A stretch of DNA of 64,000 bases from an uncultured Psychroserpens sp. (GCF_947503375.1 NZ_CANNDQ010000001.1:558001-622000); one strand, 5' to 3'; positions 45,331 to 55,239 are shown, counted from the first letter of the stretch. Notes: generated from the sequence alone by a model not told the origin. Numbers and translations: made by a program.

Positions 45331-46404
45331 ATGTTTAACAAGTCTGTTTTAAAGGGTCGTGGAGCACAACGTAATGTACATAATCGTTTTTTTGAATTAA
45401 GTCATGAACAACGTGATGATTTTTTAGAATTTTGTTCAAAAGAAGGCGAGACACCAGATAACAACAAAACAAAATACTTGCCTGTTTTTCCAAAAACTAT
45501 AGTTAACAAAGTAAAGAGCCCAGATGTAGGCATGGCCTACTCCATGAATATGTACCAAGGCTGTGAACATGGTTGTATATATTGCTATGCGAGGAACAGT
45601 CATGAATTTTGGGGTTACAGTGCTGGATTAGATTTTGAGAGACGAATTTTAGTAAAGAAAGATGCTCCAAAATTATTAGAAGCATTTATTAAACGCAAAA
45701 CCTGGCAAGCCTATCCAATAGTAATGTCTGGTAATACAGATTGTTATCAGCCTGCAGAAAAAAAATATGGACTAACAAGAGCTTGTCTAGAAGTATTTTT
45801 AAAATATAAACATCCAGTTGCTATTATAACTAAGAATGCTTTGATACGTCGTGATTTAGATATACTAAAACAATTAGCTCAAGATAATTTGATTGGAGTG
45901 AACATATCTATTACTTCATTATCAGAAACTACAAGGCGTATTTTAGAGCCTAGAACAGCTAGCATAAAAAAAAGACTGGAAACAGTTGAGGTTTTAAGCG
46001 AGAATGGGATTCCTGTAAATGTAATGATAGCACCAATTATACCATCTATAAATAGTCATGAAATTTTATCATTAGCCAAAGCCGTTTCAAATGCTGGAGC
46101 TTTAAGTATTGCGCATACCATTGTGAGATTAAATGGTGCGATTGGTGAAATTTTCACAGACTGGATTCGTAAAACTATGCCAGATCGAGCTCATAAAGTA
46201 TTACATCAAATCGAGAATTGCCATGGCGGAACATTAAATGACTCACGTTTTGGAAAACGGATGCGAGGAGAAGGCGAAATAGCCAAACAGATTAACGACC
46301 TTGTAAAATTAGCAAGATTAAAATATTTTAAGGACAAGCAAATGCCTAAACTAAACACCTCCTTACACTATAATCATAAGGACGATCAACTCAAGTTGTT
46401 CTAA
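45331..46404 (+). CDS. SPL-like radical SAM protein (PA0069 family)
   Basis: The 357 residues contain the radical SAM cluster motif CEHGCIYCYAR (Cys78, Cys82, Cys85) and NPxK-like VAIITKNALIRRD, as in Rv2578c/PA0069 proteins related to spore photoproduct lyase. In the family the CX3CX2C cluster cleaves SAM; a DNA-repair role is often suggested but is not proved. The striking palindrome before its ATG suggests tight regulation. The gene stands alone. Confidence 0.85.
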   Translation: MFNKSVLKGRGAQRNVHNRFFELSHEQRDDFLEFCSKEGETPDNNKTKYLPVFPKTIVNKVKSPDVGMAYSMNMYQGCEHGCIYCYARNSHEFWGYSAGLDFERRILVKKDAPKLLEAFIKRKTWQAYPIVMSGNTDCYQPAEKKYGLTRACLEVFLKYKHPVAIITKNALIRRDLDILKQLAQDNLIGVNISITSLSETTRRILEPRTASIKKRLETVEVLSENGIPVNVMIAPIIPSINSHEILSLAKAVSNAGALSIAHTIVRLNGAIGEIFTDWIRKTMPDRAHKVLHQIENCHGGTLNDSRFGKRMRGEGEIAKQINDLVKLARLKYFKDKQMPKLNTSLHYNHKDDQLKLF

Positions 46405-46499
46405 CTATTTTTATAAGTAGTTTATCTTAAAGCAACAGTAATAATGCTTATTTGCTATAAATATTTAATTATATTTAGCGAATAAATGTTTTGAAAATA

Positions 46500-47813
46500 A
46501 TGAGATCAACATACCTTTTTTTTATACTTATTGTATTTGTATTTTCATGTAAAGAAAACTCTAAGCAGTCTTCAAATATCTTTACTAAAAACGATTTAAA
46601 TGCAGCAAATAAAGTACTCCTTGAAAGTGTCATGGAAGATGCTTTTACACCACCAGTGGCTAGCAGGATTTATGCGTACTCACATTTGGCACACTATATC
46701 ACATTGCAAAGCGTTTATAAAGATAGTTTGCCAGAAATAATATCTAAAATCAAAGGACTTGAATCGTTTAAAAACCCTGAAAAACTTGAAATCAATGCTG
46801 AACTTTCAGCATTACTTGCTTTTTCAAAGATTGGAAAAAAACTTATTTATTCTGAACAGTTTTTTGAAGACCTTGCTTTTAATTTAAAGGAAAAAGCAGT
46901 TGATAATGGACTATCAGAAACTGTAATAAAAAATTCAGAAAATTACGCTTTAGAGATTACAACTCAATTAAGTGCTTGGATTGATAAAGACAAGTATATA
47001 GAAACTAGAACTTATCCTCGTTTCACAAGCACTAAGAAGCCAGAAAACTGGAGAGAAACACCGCCAGATTATGCTACTGGCTTAGAACCGTATTGGGATA
47101 ATATTAGAACTTTGGTAATTGATAGTGCAAATGTATTTAAACCAAAACCATTGCCAGCCTATAGTGCTAATAAAGACTCTGAATTTTACAAAATGGTGTA
47201 TGAGGTTTATGAAGAGTCTCTTAATACCACAGAAGAGAAAGGTAAAATAGCATGGTTTTGGGATTGTAATCCTTTACTAACGGTACATAAAGGCCATATG
47301 GTAACTACTATTCATAAGTTTACACCACCAGGCCATTGGCTTAATATTGTAAGTCAGATCACCGAAAAAGAAAACTCAAACTACATCACCACAACGAAAG
47401 CTTACATGTTGACTTCTATCGCTATGTTTGATGCTATAATTGGTGCATGGCATGTGAAATATAAGACTGATTTGGTAAGACCAATTACATATATTCAAGA
47501 ATATATAGACCCAGATTGGGAGCCTATTTTACAAACGCCTCCTTTCCCTGAATACACCAGTGGTCATAGTGCTACATCAGCCTCAGCGGCTGAGGTGTTA
47601 ACCTCTATTTTTGGTGAAAATTATATGTTTACAGATCAGACGCAATTACGTTTTGGTTTAGAAGAGCGCACATTCAATTCCTTTAAAGAAGCTGCTCATC
47701 AAGTTAATTTGAGTCGCTTTTATGGAGGAATACACTACAAACAAGGTGTAGAAGAAGGAGGTAGGCAAGGCGCTTTTATTGCTTCAATTATATTAAACAA
47801 ACTTCATGAGTAA
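46500..47813 (+). CDS. Vanadium-dependent haloperoxidase-like PAP2 lipoprotein
   Basis: The 437 residues (ATG 46500; the in-frame TTG 46491 adds three) begin with a lipoprotein signal and Cys17 in FSC. The PAP2/vanadium haloperoxidase motifs are present: KTDLVRP, TSGHSATSASAAEV with His356 and a final SRFYGGIHY with His412. Such enzymes either use vanadate and peroxide to oxidise halides or act as phosphatases; the sequence fits the haloperoxidase-like branch with a His before the last motif. It overlaps or abuts the FG-GAP lipoprotein gene. Confidence 0.87.
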   Translation: MRSTYLFFILIVFVFSCKENSKQSSNIFTKNDLNAANKVLLESVMEDAFTPPVASRIYAYSHLAHYITLQSVYKDSLPEIISKIKGLESFKNPEKLEINAELSALLAFSKIGKKLIYSEQFFEDLAFNLKEKAVDNGLSETVIKNSENYALEITTQLSAWIDKDKYIETRTYPRFTSTKKPENWRETPPDYATGLEPYWDNIRTLVIDSANVFKPKPLPAYSANKDSEFYKMVYEVYEESLNTTEEKGKIAWFWDCNPLLTVHKGHMVTTIHKFTPPGHWLNIVSQITEKENSNYITTTKAYMLTSIAMFDAIIGAWHVKYKTDLVRPITYIQEYIDPDWEPILQTPPFPEYTSGHSATSASAAEVLTSIFGENYMFTDQTQLRFGLEERTFNSFKEAAHQVNLSRFYGGIHYKQGVEEGGRQGAFIASIILNKLHE

Positions 47814-50800
47814 TCGCATGCATAGTTTTAAGTCAATCACTTTTTTGATCATTGTTTTAGTTGTTTTTGCTTGTGAAAATGATACTAAAGAAAAGCCTAT
47901 TCAACAAGTCAAGAATGAGACCAATCAAGTTTCTACAAATAATGTTAATCATTTATTCGAGTTTTTAAGTCCTAAACAAACAAATATTGATTTTAAGAAC
48001 GAGATCTTAGAAACAGATACCTTTAATATTTTGTTTTATGAATACTTATACAATGGAGGAGGCGTAGCTGTTGGAGATGTTAATAATGATGGTTTAGACG
48101 ACATTTATTTTTCAGGAAATACTATAAAGAATAAACTATATCTCAATCTTGGAGATTTTAAATTTAAAGACATAACAGCCTCTGCTAATGTAGACGGTGG
48201 CAAAGGTTTTAAAACAGGAGTCACCATGGTAGATGTTAACAATGATGGGTTGTTAGATATATATGTATGCAAGTCTGCTCTTCAAAATAAAATATATAGA
48301 AAGAATGTGCTTTACATAAATAATGGCAATTTAACGTTTAGTGATAAATCAGAAGAATATGGTCTAGATGATTCAGGGTATTCTGTTCAAGCTTATTTTT
48401 TTGATTCAGATGGAGACAATGATTTGGATGTGTTTGTATTGAATCACCCAAGTAACATGAGAGAAGCAAATAGTATAAAGGTTACCCAAAACAATAAAGG
48501 CGAACTTGAATTAGCAAAGCCAAAATCGTACGATTATATTTCAAATAGACTTTACGAAAACAAAAGCAATATCTTTAAAGATGTATCTAAAAGTGCTGGA
48601 GTGCTAAACGATGCATTTAGTTTAAGCGCTGTGGTAGGAGATTTTAATAACGATTTTAGACCAGATATATATGTATGTAATGATTATATCAAACCTGATC
48701 GATTATTTATTAATAAAGGTAGTAACGTTTTTACAGACGAAATAGAGAACTATTTTAGCCACACCTCTTTTTCATCTATGGGATCTGATTTTGCAGACAT
48801 CAATAATGATGGATACTTAGACTTGTACACTCTAGATATGTCTCCAAACGAAAATTACAGGCGTAAAATGATGATGATGGCACAAAACTATGATAAGTTT
48901 GAAAAGATGACTACCTATGGTTTTGGCACACAATATTCGTCTAACGCACTACAACTTAATCTTGGAAATGGTCGTTTTTCTAATATTTCCTTTGTTGATA
49001 ATCTAGCCCAAACCGAATGGAGCTGGAGCTCTCTTTTAGCCGATTTTGATAATGACGGACTTAAAGATATACACATTACAAACGGATATAAAAGAGATGT
49101 TACTAATAATGATTATTCAAGATATAAGATGGATAATCTTCAAAAAAAATTAAATGCAAAAGAGATTACATTGAAACAATGGATAGAACAAATTCCTAGT
49201 GTTCCAGTGCCAGCATTTTTATTTAAAAATCAAGGTAATAATAGATTTAAAGATGCATCTGATTTATGGAATAGTGGTCCATCAGCTTTTTCAAATGGTT
49301 CAGCATATTCAGACTTAAACAACGATGGCTACATTGATATTGTGGTGAATAATATAAATGAAAGCCCGTTTATAATGAAAAATAAAGGAGGTGAAACCAT
49401 TCAAAACAATTTCATTACTTTAAACTTAGTGCATAAAAAAGGAGAAATACTTCAAGGTACTAAAGCTAAGCTTACACTTTCTGACGGAACCGTTTTAATC
49501 GATGTGTATAATCCAACCAGAGGCTTCTTGTCATCTTCACAACATAAGCTACATTTCGGAATTAAAGAAGGTCTTGCAATTGAGTCACTAGAGATCACAT
49601 GGCCAGACAGAAAAACTCAGCACATTCCAGATGTAGGGTTGAACCAAATCATATCAGTGAACAAAAACTCTAACAAAATAAAAAATAACACAAAAAATGA
49701 TTCAAAATATTTTGAAGATGCAACAGCAAAGTTAAGCAGAAGTTTTAGCCATAAAGAGAACGACTTTATTGATTTTAAAAGAGAAATTCTACTACATCAT
49801 AAATTTAGTGAGGAAGGGCCTGCAATAGCCGTAGCTGATGTAAATGGTGATGGATTGGATGATGTATATCTTGGAGGTGCTATAGGTTCTGAAGGAAAGT
49901 TATTTATTCAAACCTCATCTGGTCGATTTAGTGTTAAAACTGCTTCAGACTTTGTTGATGATAAAATGTTTGAAGATGTTGATGCTTTGTTTTTTGATGC
50001 TAATTCTGATGGTTATAACGATCTATACGTTGTAAGTGGAGGTAATGAATATGAGTTTAAATCAAAAAATTATAATGACCGTCTGTATATGAATGATGGT
50101 GCTGGTAATTTTAAAAGGAATTCTGAAGCGCTTCCTAATAGTTTTGTGAGTGGTGCTGTAGTAAAAGTACATGATATTGATAACGACGGTCAGTTGGATA
50201 TTTTTATTGGTGGTCGTGTAAAACCAGGACGTTACCCTGAACTTCCTAGAAGCTATTTTTTAAAGAACACGAATGGTATATTCAAAGACGTTACTTCTCA
50301 ATGGGCTAAGACACTATCAACAATTGGGATGATTACTGATGCTGAATTTTCCGATTTAAATAACGATGGTACTAAAGAATTGATACTCGCTGGTGAATGG
50401 ATGCCAATTTCGGTATTCGAATTTGTTGGTGGTACATTTACTAATAAAACAAAAGACTTTGGTTTAGCAAATAAGATTGGTTGGTGGAACGCAATTACAA
50501 TAGCAGATATTAATGCTGATGGTTATCAAGATATTATTGCTGGTAACTTAGGGTTGAATTCCTTTTTCAAGGCTTCTAAAAATGAACCAGCTCTACTTTA
50601 TTATGATGATTTTGATGCCAATGGTAGTGTTGATGCAGTATTGTGTACTTATGTTAATGGTGTGAGTTATCCAGTTCATAACAGAGACCGATTGCTTGAT
50701 CATATGGTCATGTTAAAAAAACGTTTCACAAGATACGAACCCTATGCAAATGCTACGATAACTGATATCTTCACACCTAATGAGTTAAAAAACACAAAGG

Positions 50801-51183
50801 TCTTAGAAGCAAATCATTTTGAACACACGTTATATATAAATAAAAACGGACAATCATTCAGTGCTCAAGTATTGCCAAATGAAACACAAATTTCTGTGTT
50901 AAACGATGCTTATGTATTAGATGTAAATGGTGATGGGCAAAATGATATTATTACTGGTGGAAATTTTTATGGAACCGATGCAGAGTTCGGTAGATACGAC
51001 GCATCTGTAGGAACAGTTTTATTAAATAAAGACAACACCACTTTTGAAGCCATATCAGCTACAGAAAGCGGATGGTCTATTCCGGGTAATGTGAGACGTA
51101 TTCAATCTATTCAAATAGGAAGTGACTTGTATTTTATAATTGTTCGTAACAATGATATAAGCAGTTTGATTAAGTTAAAATAA
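47806..51183 (+). CDS. Large FG-GAP/VCBS lipoprotein with ASPIC/UnbV domain
   Basis: This protein of up to 1125 residues carries two beta-propeller-like blocks of FG-GAP repeats with calcium loops such as DVNNDGLDD, DSDGDNDLD, DINNDGYLD, DVNGDGLDD, DIDNDGQLD and DVNGDGQND. Between them (about 540-620) is an ASPIC/UnbV domain with GTKAKLTLSDGT and NPTRGFLSSSQHKLHFG. The lipobox is FAC (Cys19 if ATG 47818 is the start; Cys23 from 47806). ATG 47806 overlaps the haloperoxidase stop by eight bases. The pair is found together in many Flavobacteria, but its substrate is unknown. Confidence 0.88.
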   Translation: MSNRMHSFKSITFLIIVLVVFACENDTKEKPIQQVKNETNQVSTNNVNHLFEFLSPKQTNIDFKNEILETDTFNILFYEYLYNGGGVAVGDVNNDGLDDIYFSGNTIKNKLYLNLGDFKFKDITASANVDGGKGFKTGVTMVDVNNDGLLDIYVCKSALQNKIYRKNVLYINNGNLTFSDKSEEYGLDDSGYSVQAYFFDSDGDNDLDVFVLNHPSNMREANSIKVTQNNKGELELAKPKSYDYISNRLYENKSNIFKDVSKSAGVLNDAFSLSAVVGDFNNDFRPDIYVCNDYIKPDRLFINKGSNVFTDEIENYFSHTSFSSMGSDFADINNDGYLDLYTLDMSPNENYRRKMMMMAQNYDKFEKMTTYGFGTQYSSNALQLNLGNGRFSNISFVDNLAQTEWSWSSLLADFDNDGLKDIHITNGYKRDVTNNDYSRYKMDNLQKKLNAKEITLKQWIEQIPSVPVPAFLFKNQGNNRFKDASDLWNSGPSAFSNGSAYSDLNNDGYIDIVVNNINESPFIMKNKGGETIQNNFITLNLVHKKGEILQGTKAKLTLSDGTVLIDVYNPTRGFLSSSQHKLHFGIKEGLAIESLEITWPDRKTQHIPDVGLNQIISVNKNSNKIKNNTKNDSKYFEDATAKLSRSFSHKENDFIDFKREILLHHKFSEEGPAIAVADVNGDGLDDVYLGGAIGSEGKLFIQTSSGRFSVKTASDFVDDKMFEDVDALFFDANSDGYNDLYVVSGGNEYEFKSKNYNDRLYMNDGAGNFKRNSEALPNSFVSGAVVKVHDIDNDGQLDIFIGGRVKPGRYPELPRSYFLKNTNGIFKDVTSQWAKTLSTIGMITDAEFSDLNNDGTKELILAGEWMPISVFEFVGGTFTNKTKDFGLANKIGWWNAITIADINADGYQDIIAGNLGLNSFFKASKNEPALLYYDDFDANGSVDAVLCTYVNGVSYPVHNRDRLLDHMVMLKKRFTRYEPYANATITDIFTPNELKNTKVLEANHFEHTLYINKNGQSFSAQVLPNETQISVLNDAYVLDVNGDGQNDIITGGNFYGTDAEFGRYDASVGTVLLNKDNTTFEAISATESGWSIPGNVRRIQSIQIGSDLYFIIVRNNDISSLIKLK

Positions 51184-51219
51184 ATAGCGTAACAGTTCAA
51201 CTTAATGCGTGTATTTGAC

Positions 51220-51248
51220 TTGAGAATTAATCTATTTTAGTACTTTCG
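51220..51248 (+). promoter_or_regulatory. Predicted promoter of the lipoprotein gene at 51282
   Basis: TTG (51220-51222), an 18-base spacer and TACTTTCG (51241-51248) fit the Bacteroidota pattern with one mismatch. It lies 33 bases before the ATG, so the gene is probably transcribed on its own. Confidence 0.6.
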
Positions 51249-51281
51249 TTACAACAATCAATATTAAAAACTCAAATTATT

Positions 51282-52058
51282 ATGAAATTTAAATTTCTTT
51301 CAATTTTTTCGTTAGCAATCATTCTGTTTACTGCTTGCGATAGCGATTCTACTTCAGATGAATTCATGGATAATAACCCAGATGCAATTGCTAGGCTTAT
51401 TACGAGTATTTCAGTGGTTTCTGCTCAAGACCCAACAGATAATGCAACCATTACTATAAATTATGACTCGAACAATCGAGTAACTAGTGTTAGCGATGGT
51501 GAAGACACAGGCATTTTAGCATACGAGAATGGAGAATTGGCAAGTTTAACAAGTAACATGGAAACGTTTAATGTTGAAGATTTATACGAATCACCATATG
51601 ATGCTTTTGAAACTGGAGAAGTAATTAACTACGACAGTAATAACAACCCACAGAATATTAGGTTTTTTGAAACTGAATACGACTGGCAAACTAATAGTGA
51701 TGTTACTGTAGAATATAGAGCTGAAGTGATGTATGATGATAAACCAAATCCGTATTTTTATACCATTCAAGCTGCTGGAGGTATTGCTATTATGGATGAA
51801 GTAGAATTAAATTTTAGCGCAGATGTAAATGCCCCAGAAATTGTACAAGCAAGAATGTTATTTCCTTCAAGAAATATTAAAAAGGTCACATACTCTGATA
51901 TGGATGGAGAAGTGTTAGGAGACGTTGTTGCAGATTTTGCATATAACTCAGATAACTACCCAACGTCTGGGACTGTAACAGAAACAAAATATGACGATGG
52001 TGTAGCTTTTGAAATTAATGTATTTACGTTAACGTATACATACTTACCTACAAACTAG
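51282..52058 (+). CDS. Lipoprotein of unknown function
   Basis: The 258 residues begin with a lipoprotein signal ending in lipobox FTAC (Cys19), then an acidic DSDSTSDEF export-tag-like start. The mature part reads as repeated short beta strands (ITINYDSNNRVTSVSDGEDT, GEVINYDSNNNPQNIRFFET, DFAYNSDNYPTSGT), resembling YD/RHS-like or DUF4595-type repeats of Bacteroidota lipoproteins. It has its own promoter and terminator. Function unknown. Confidence 0.8.
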   Translation: MKFKFLSIFSLAIILFTACDSDSTSDEFMDNNPDAIARLITSISVVSAQDPTDNATITINYDSNNRVTSVSDGEDTGILAYENGELASLTSNMETFNVEDLYESPYDAFETGEVINYDSNNNPQNIRFFETEYDWQTNSDVTVEYRAEVMYDDKPNPYFYTIQAAGGIAIMDEVELNFSADVNAPEIVQARMLFPSRNIKKVTYSDMDGEVLGDVVADFAYNSDNYPTSGTVTETKYDDGVAFEINVFTLTYTYLPTN

Positions 52059-52077
52059 TGTAAGAAGAAATGATGAT

Positions 52078-52118
52078 AAAAGGGGTTATTATTTTTGATA
52101 ATCCCTTTTTATTTTTTA
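52078..52118 (+). terminator. Terminator between convergent lipoprotein and HD genes
   Basis: AAAAGGGGTTAT and ATAATCCCTTTT form a 12-bp stem (one G-U pair) with an 8-base loop, followed by T on the plus strand. The right arm overlaps the stop codon of the minus-strand HD gene, so it may serve both. Confidence 0.85.
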
Positions 52119-52768
52119 CCATCCCATTCGGCATAGAATTGGTCAAGAAAGGTCTCCATATATCTATGCCTATCTGTAGCAATACGTTTTCCGGTTTTAG
52201 TATTCATTCTATCTTTTAGGAGTAATAATTTTTCGTAGAAATGATTTATAGTAGGAGCTGTAGAGGCTTTATATGCTTCTTTATCCATATTTAAATCAGG
52301 TTTGATAGAGGGATCAAATAGTTTTCGATTTTTAAATCCACCATAATTAAAAGTTCGAGCAATACCAATAGCACCTAGTGCATCTAAACGATCGGCATCT
52401 TGAACTACAGCTAATTCTGGAGAAGTAAACTTTTGCGCTTCATTACCTCCTTTAAAGGATACATTTTCAATAATTTTAATCACATGTTCTATTACAACAG
52501 AATCAACATTGATTCCAAATAAGAATTCTCGAGCTTTTTGAGGTCCGATAGACTCATCTCCATTATTAAATTTACTGTCTGCAATATCATGTAATAAAGC
52601 ACCTAGAGAAACAATAAAAGCACTTACATTTTCACTTTTAGAGATCAATAAAGCATTGTTATAAACGCGATGAATGTGAAACCAATCGTGACCGCCTTCA
52701 GCACCTTCAAGTGTTTTCTGTACAAACGATTTAGTAAATTGAATTTGTTGCTGTTCTGTAGTTGTCAT
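52109..52768 (-). CDS. HD domain phosphohydrolase
   Basis: The 219 residues match the YedJ/YpgQ class of HD hydrolases, with GHDWFHIHRVYNNAL, a metal-binding LLHDIADSKF and VVQDADRLDALGAIGIAR. Such proteins hydrolyse nucleotides or pyrophosphate. Its ATG overlaps the acyltransferase stop by four bases, indicating coupling; the two are the end of a short minus-strand group. Confidence 0.88.
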   Translation of the reverse strand: MTTTEQQQIQFTKSFVQKTLEGAEGGHDWFHIHRVYNNALLISKSENVSAFIVSLGALLHDIADSKFNNGDESIGPQKAREFLFGINVDSVVIEHVIKIIENVSFKGGNEAQKFTSPELAVVQDADRLDALGAIGIARTFNYGGFKNRKLFDPSIKPDLNMDKEAYKASTAPTINHFYEKLLLLKDRMNTKTGKRIATDRHRYMETFLDQFYAEWDGKK

Positions 52769-53508
52769 TGGTCTAGTGTTAGAGCACTACCAATGGTGTG
52801 TTCTAAATTTTGAATTAATTCTAAATAACTTGTTTCTTTGCTTAACGTGATAGGTTGATGTACAGTAAATTTCAAATGATTACCTATTCCCATAGGGAAT
52901 TTGCCATATCTTAACATTTTCCATGAATTGTTTACGGTAATTGGAACTACAATCGCTGAAGGCACTTTTTTAAATAGAAGCTCTAATCCTTTTGTTTTAA
53001 AAGGTTTTAGAGAGCCATCTTTACTACGAGTACCTTCTGGAAATATTACTGCAGCACGATTTGTGTTTTCAATATATTCGCCAAAGCGCATCATAGCAGG
53101 TAATGCTTGACGAGGGTTTTTACGGTCTATCAATACAGAACCTCCATGTCTCAAATTATAAGATACGCTAGGGATTCCTTTTCCTAATTCTTTTTTGCTT
53201 ACAAATTTAACATGATGTTTTCGCATGTACCACATTATGGGTGAGATATCATACATGCTTTGATGGTTTGATACAATAAGTAAAGGTTTATGAGTTGGAA
53301 TTTTATACGGATTTGTAAACGTAAAACGTGTTCCTAAAATATTCAAGCAACGCATTAAAGAAAATTGTAATATATCTACACTTGTTTTATGTGCTTGATA
53401 TCCAAAAAAATTAAAGCATAGCCATTGAATTGGATGAAAAATAAGTAATGTTATTCCAAAAACCACGAAATATAAAAGGGTTAATGGGTAGGCTAATAAT
53501 TTTCTCAT
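52765..53508 (-). CDS. 1-acyl-sn-glycerol-3-phosphate acyltransferase (second PlsC paralogue)
   Basis: The catalytic motif is NHQSMYD and the second motif is FPEGTRSKDG, the standard PlsC pair. I chose ATG 53508, giving 247 residues starting MRKLLAYPLTLLYFVV; a longer frame from 53532 would add MALNYFCA with no family support. It is the second PlsC in the window (see 1437-2174), which lets the cell make different phosphatidic acids. Confidence 0.9.
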   Translation of the reverse strand: MRKLLAYPLTLLYFVVFGITLLIFHPIQWLCFNFFGYQAHKTSVDILQFSLMRCLNILGTRFTFTNPYKIPTHKPLLIVSNHQSMYDISPIMWYMRKHHVKFVSKKELGKGIPSVSYNLRHGGSVLIDRKNPRQALPAMMRFGEYIENTNRAAVIFPEGTRSKDGSLKPFKTKGLELLFKKVPSAIVVPITVNNSWKMLRYGKFPMGIGNHLKFTVHQPITLSKETSYLELIQNLEHTIGSALTLDQ

Positions 53509-53541
53509 AGCGCAAAAATAATTCAATGCCAATAATGAACA

Positions 53542-53570
53542 AAAAAACCACGGTTTAATCGTGGCTTTTT
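53542..53570 (-). terminator. Terminator after the bacilliredoxin gene
   Basis: CCACG and CGTGG (extended by A-T pairs around one mismatch) form a stem with a 7-base loop, with seven T after it on the minus strand, 25 bases after the bacilliredoxin stop. Confidence 0.8.
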
Positions 53571-53595
53571 ATAACTAGGTATGATTTTAACTTTT

Positions 53596-54006
53596 TTAAC
53601 AATGATCGTTATATGCGTCCATTAAGTTCTCAGCAATTAATTCTGCTGGGCGACCCTCGATATGATGACGTTCTAACATATGTACCAGTTCTCCATCTTT
53701 AAATAGAGCCATACTTGGAGAACTTGGAGGAAATGGAATCATATGTGCTCTTGCAGCATCAACGGCATCTTTGTCAACACCAGCAAATACTGTAACAATA
53801 TGGTCTGGTCTTTTAGCATTTTGCAAACTCATTCTTGCACCAGGTCGAGCGTTTGCTGCTGCACAACCGCAAACCGAATTAACCACGATTAGTGTTGTGC
53901 CATCTTTTGCTAGTGCATTTTCAACAGCTTCAGGGGTATGTAATTCTTCAAAACCTACATTAGTTAGGTCTTCTCGCATTGGTTTTACTAATTCTGCTGG
54001 ATACAT
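53596..54006 (-). CDS. BrxA/BrxB family bacilliredoxin
   Basis: The 136 residues have the bacilliredoxin active site CGC (Cys46, Cys48) in VVNSVCGCAAANARPGARM. In Bacillus such proteins remove bacillithiol from oxidised thiols; many Bacteroidota carry this pathway. It is monocistronic, with a TATCTTTG -7 element upstream and a terminator downstream. Confidence 0.92.
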   Translation of the reverse strand: MYPAELVKPMREDLTNVGFEELHTPEAVENALAKDGTTLIVVNSVCGCAAANARPGARMSLQNAKRPDHIVTVFAGVDKDAVDAARAHMIPFPPSSPSMALFKDGELVHMLERHHIEGRPAELIAENLMDAYNDHC

Positions 54007-54044
54007 ATATTTTAAATTTTTATTAAGATTAGAATTTTATATTA

Positions 54045-54052
54045 CAAAGATA
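54045..54052 (-). promoter_or_regulatory. Predicted bacilliredoxin -7 element
   Basis: TATCTTTG on the minus strand matches TAnnTTTG exactly, 39 bases before the ATG. The -33 element is weak. Confidence 0.55.
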
Positions 54053-54164
54053 AAGAAAAATAGTGGGTAGTAAGACTTATATAGTTATCTGTTTGAATGG
54101 TGCTATTAGAGATTTCAATGGTTAAATTCGGTAACAAATACAACTAAAAAACAACTAACTATAG

Positions 54165-54172
54165 TATATTTG
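54165..54172 (+). promoter_or_regulatory. Predicted -7 element of the TerB/J-domain gene
   Basis: TATATTTG matches TAnnTTTG exactly, 23 bases before the ATG at 54195. No good -33 element is present. Confidence 0.5.
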
Positions 54173-54194
54173 AACCTACAAATAAATTTTATAT

Positions 54195-54998
54195 ATGAGT
54201 TTTGCAAAATGGATAGGTGGAGCCATAGGATGGTCTTTTGGTGGTCCAATAGGAGCAATTATTGGTCTAGCTGTTGGGAGTTTTATTGATGGCGCTGCTC
54301 AAGAGGGTGGTTTTTTACTCGGAGATGGTGAATCAACATCACGAAGACGATCACAAACTAGAGGTGGCTCATATCGAAAGGCACCTAATTATAAAAGGCA
54401 ATCACGAAGAGCTCAAACTCAATCTGGTGATTTTGAAGTAAGCTTACTCATTTTGGCTTCAGTAGTTATAAAAGCAGATGGTATTCAAGACCAAAGAGAA
54501 TTAGACTATGTGCGTCAGCAATTTGTTAGTATGTATGGAAAGGAACGAGCAAATCATGCATTTAAGTTATTCAAAAATATTAATAAGCAACAAATTCCAA
54601 CGCGCCAAGTCTGTTTACAGATCAAACAGATGATGGATCATTCATCACGATTACAACTGCTTCATTTTCTTTTTGGAATTGCTAAGGCTGATGGGATGGT
54701 TACTGATGATGAAGTTTCTCAGATTTATATGATCTCTGGGTATTTAGGAATTAGTTCTCGAGATTATGGAAGTATAAAGGCTATGTTCTATGATAGTAGT
54801 GATAATGCCTATAAAATTCTAGAAATCACTAAAGATGTTACAGACGATGAAGTTAAGAAAGCCTATCGGAAAATGGCGAAGAAATACCACCCAGATAAAG
54901 TGATTCATCTAGGCAAAGAACATCAAAAAGGTGCTGAAGAAAAATTCAGACAGGTTCAACAAGCTTATGAAAAACTACAAAAAGAAAGAGGCTTTTAA
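54195..54998 (+). CDS. DjlA-like protein: glycine-zipper segment, TerB-like domain and J domain
   Basis: The 267 residues show a glycine-rich hydrophobic N-terminus ([19 protein letters not shown], 6-24) followed by a basic linker, a TerB-like domain (about 78-190) with ASVVIKADG and FGIAKADGM, and a C-terminal J domain (about 208-266) with KKYHPDK (His232, Pro233, Asp234). The HPD loop stimulates DnaK. DjlA-type proteins are membrane-anchored co-chaperones in other bacteria. The gene ends by overlapping a small minus-strand gene by four bases. Confidence 0.88.
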   Translation: MSFAKWIGGAIGWSFGGPIGAIIGLAVGSFIDGAAQEGGFLLGDGESTSRRRSQTRGGSYRKAPNYKRQSRRAQTQSGDFEVSLLILASVVIKADGIQDQRELDYVRQQFVSMYGKERANHAFKLFKNINKQQIPTRQVCLQIKQMMDHSSRLQLLHFLFGIAKADGMVTDDEVSQIYMISGYLGISSRDYGSIKAMFYDSSDNAYKILEITKDVTDDEVKKAYRKMAKKYHPDKVIHLGKEHQKGAEEKFRQVQQAYEKLQKERGF

Positions 54999-55150
54999 CT
55001 ATTGAGCTTTTGATCTTTTTCTTGGATTCGTTTCTCGACAGCTTTGAAATAACGTTTTTCTTTATATTTCCTAAAAACAAATATAGTAACTACGATTAGA
55101 CCAAGAATCATGATTCCGCCTTTACCCGTCATGTATTCAATTATATTCAT
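54995..55150 (-). CDS. Small single-span membrane protein
   Basis: ATG 55150 to TAA 54995 encodes 51 residues: a short N-terminus [10 protein letters not shown], one membrane helix (about 11-27, [16 protein letters not shown]) and a highly charged C-terminal helix ([19 protein letters not shown]). It is too short for usual ORF searches but has a coherent membrane-plus-coil layout. It is convergent with the J-domain gene and overlaps its stop by four bases. No family recognised. Confidence 0.65.
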   Translation of the reverse strand: MNIIEYMTGKGGIMILGLIVVTIFVFRKYKEKRYFKAVEKRIQEKDQKLNS

Positions 55151-55239
55151 AATATGTGGTTTGAAGCTTTGTGGTCGAAATTAAATATAAAACTTTCATA
55201 TATATAGTTTATTTTAGATGAAATGCTTGATTAAACGAT

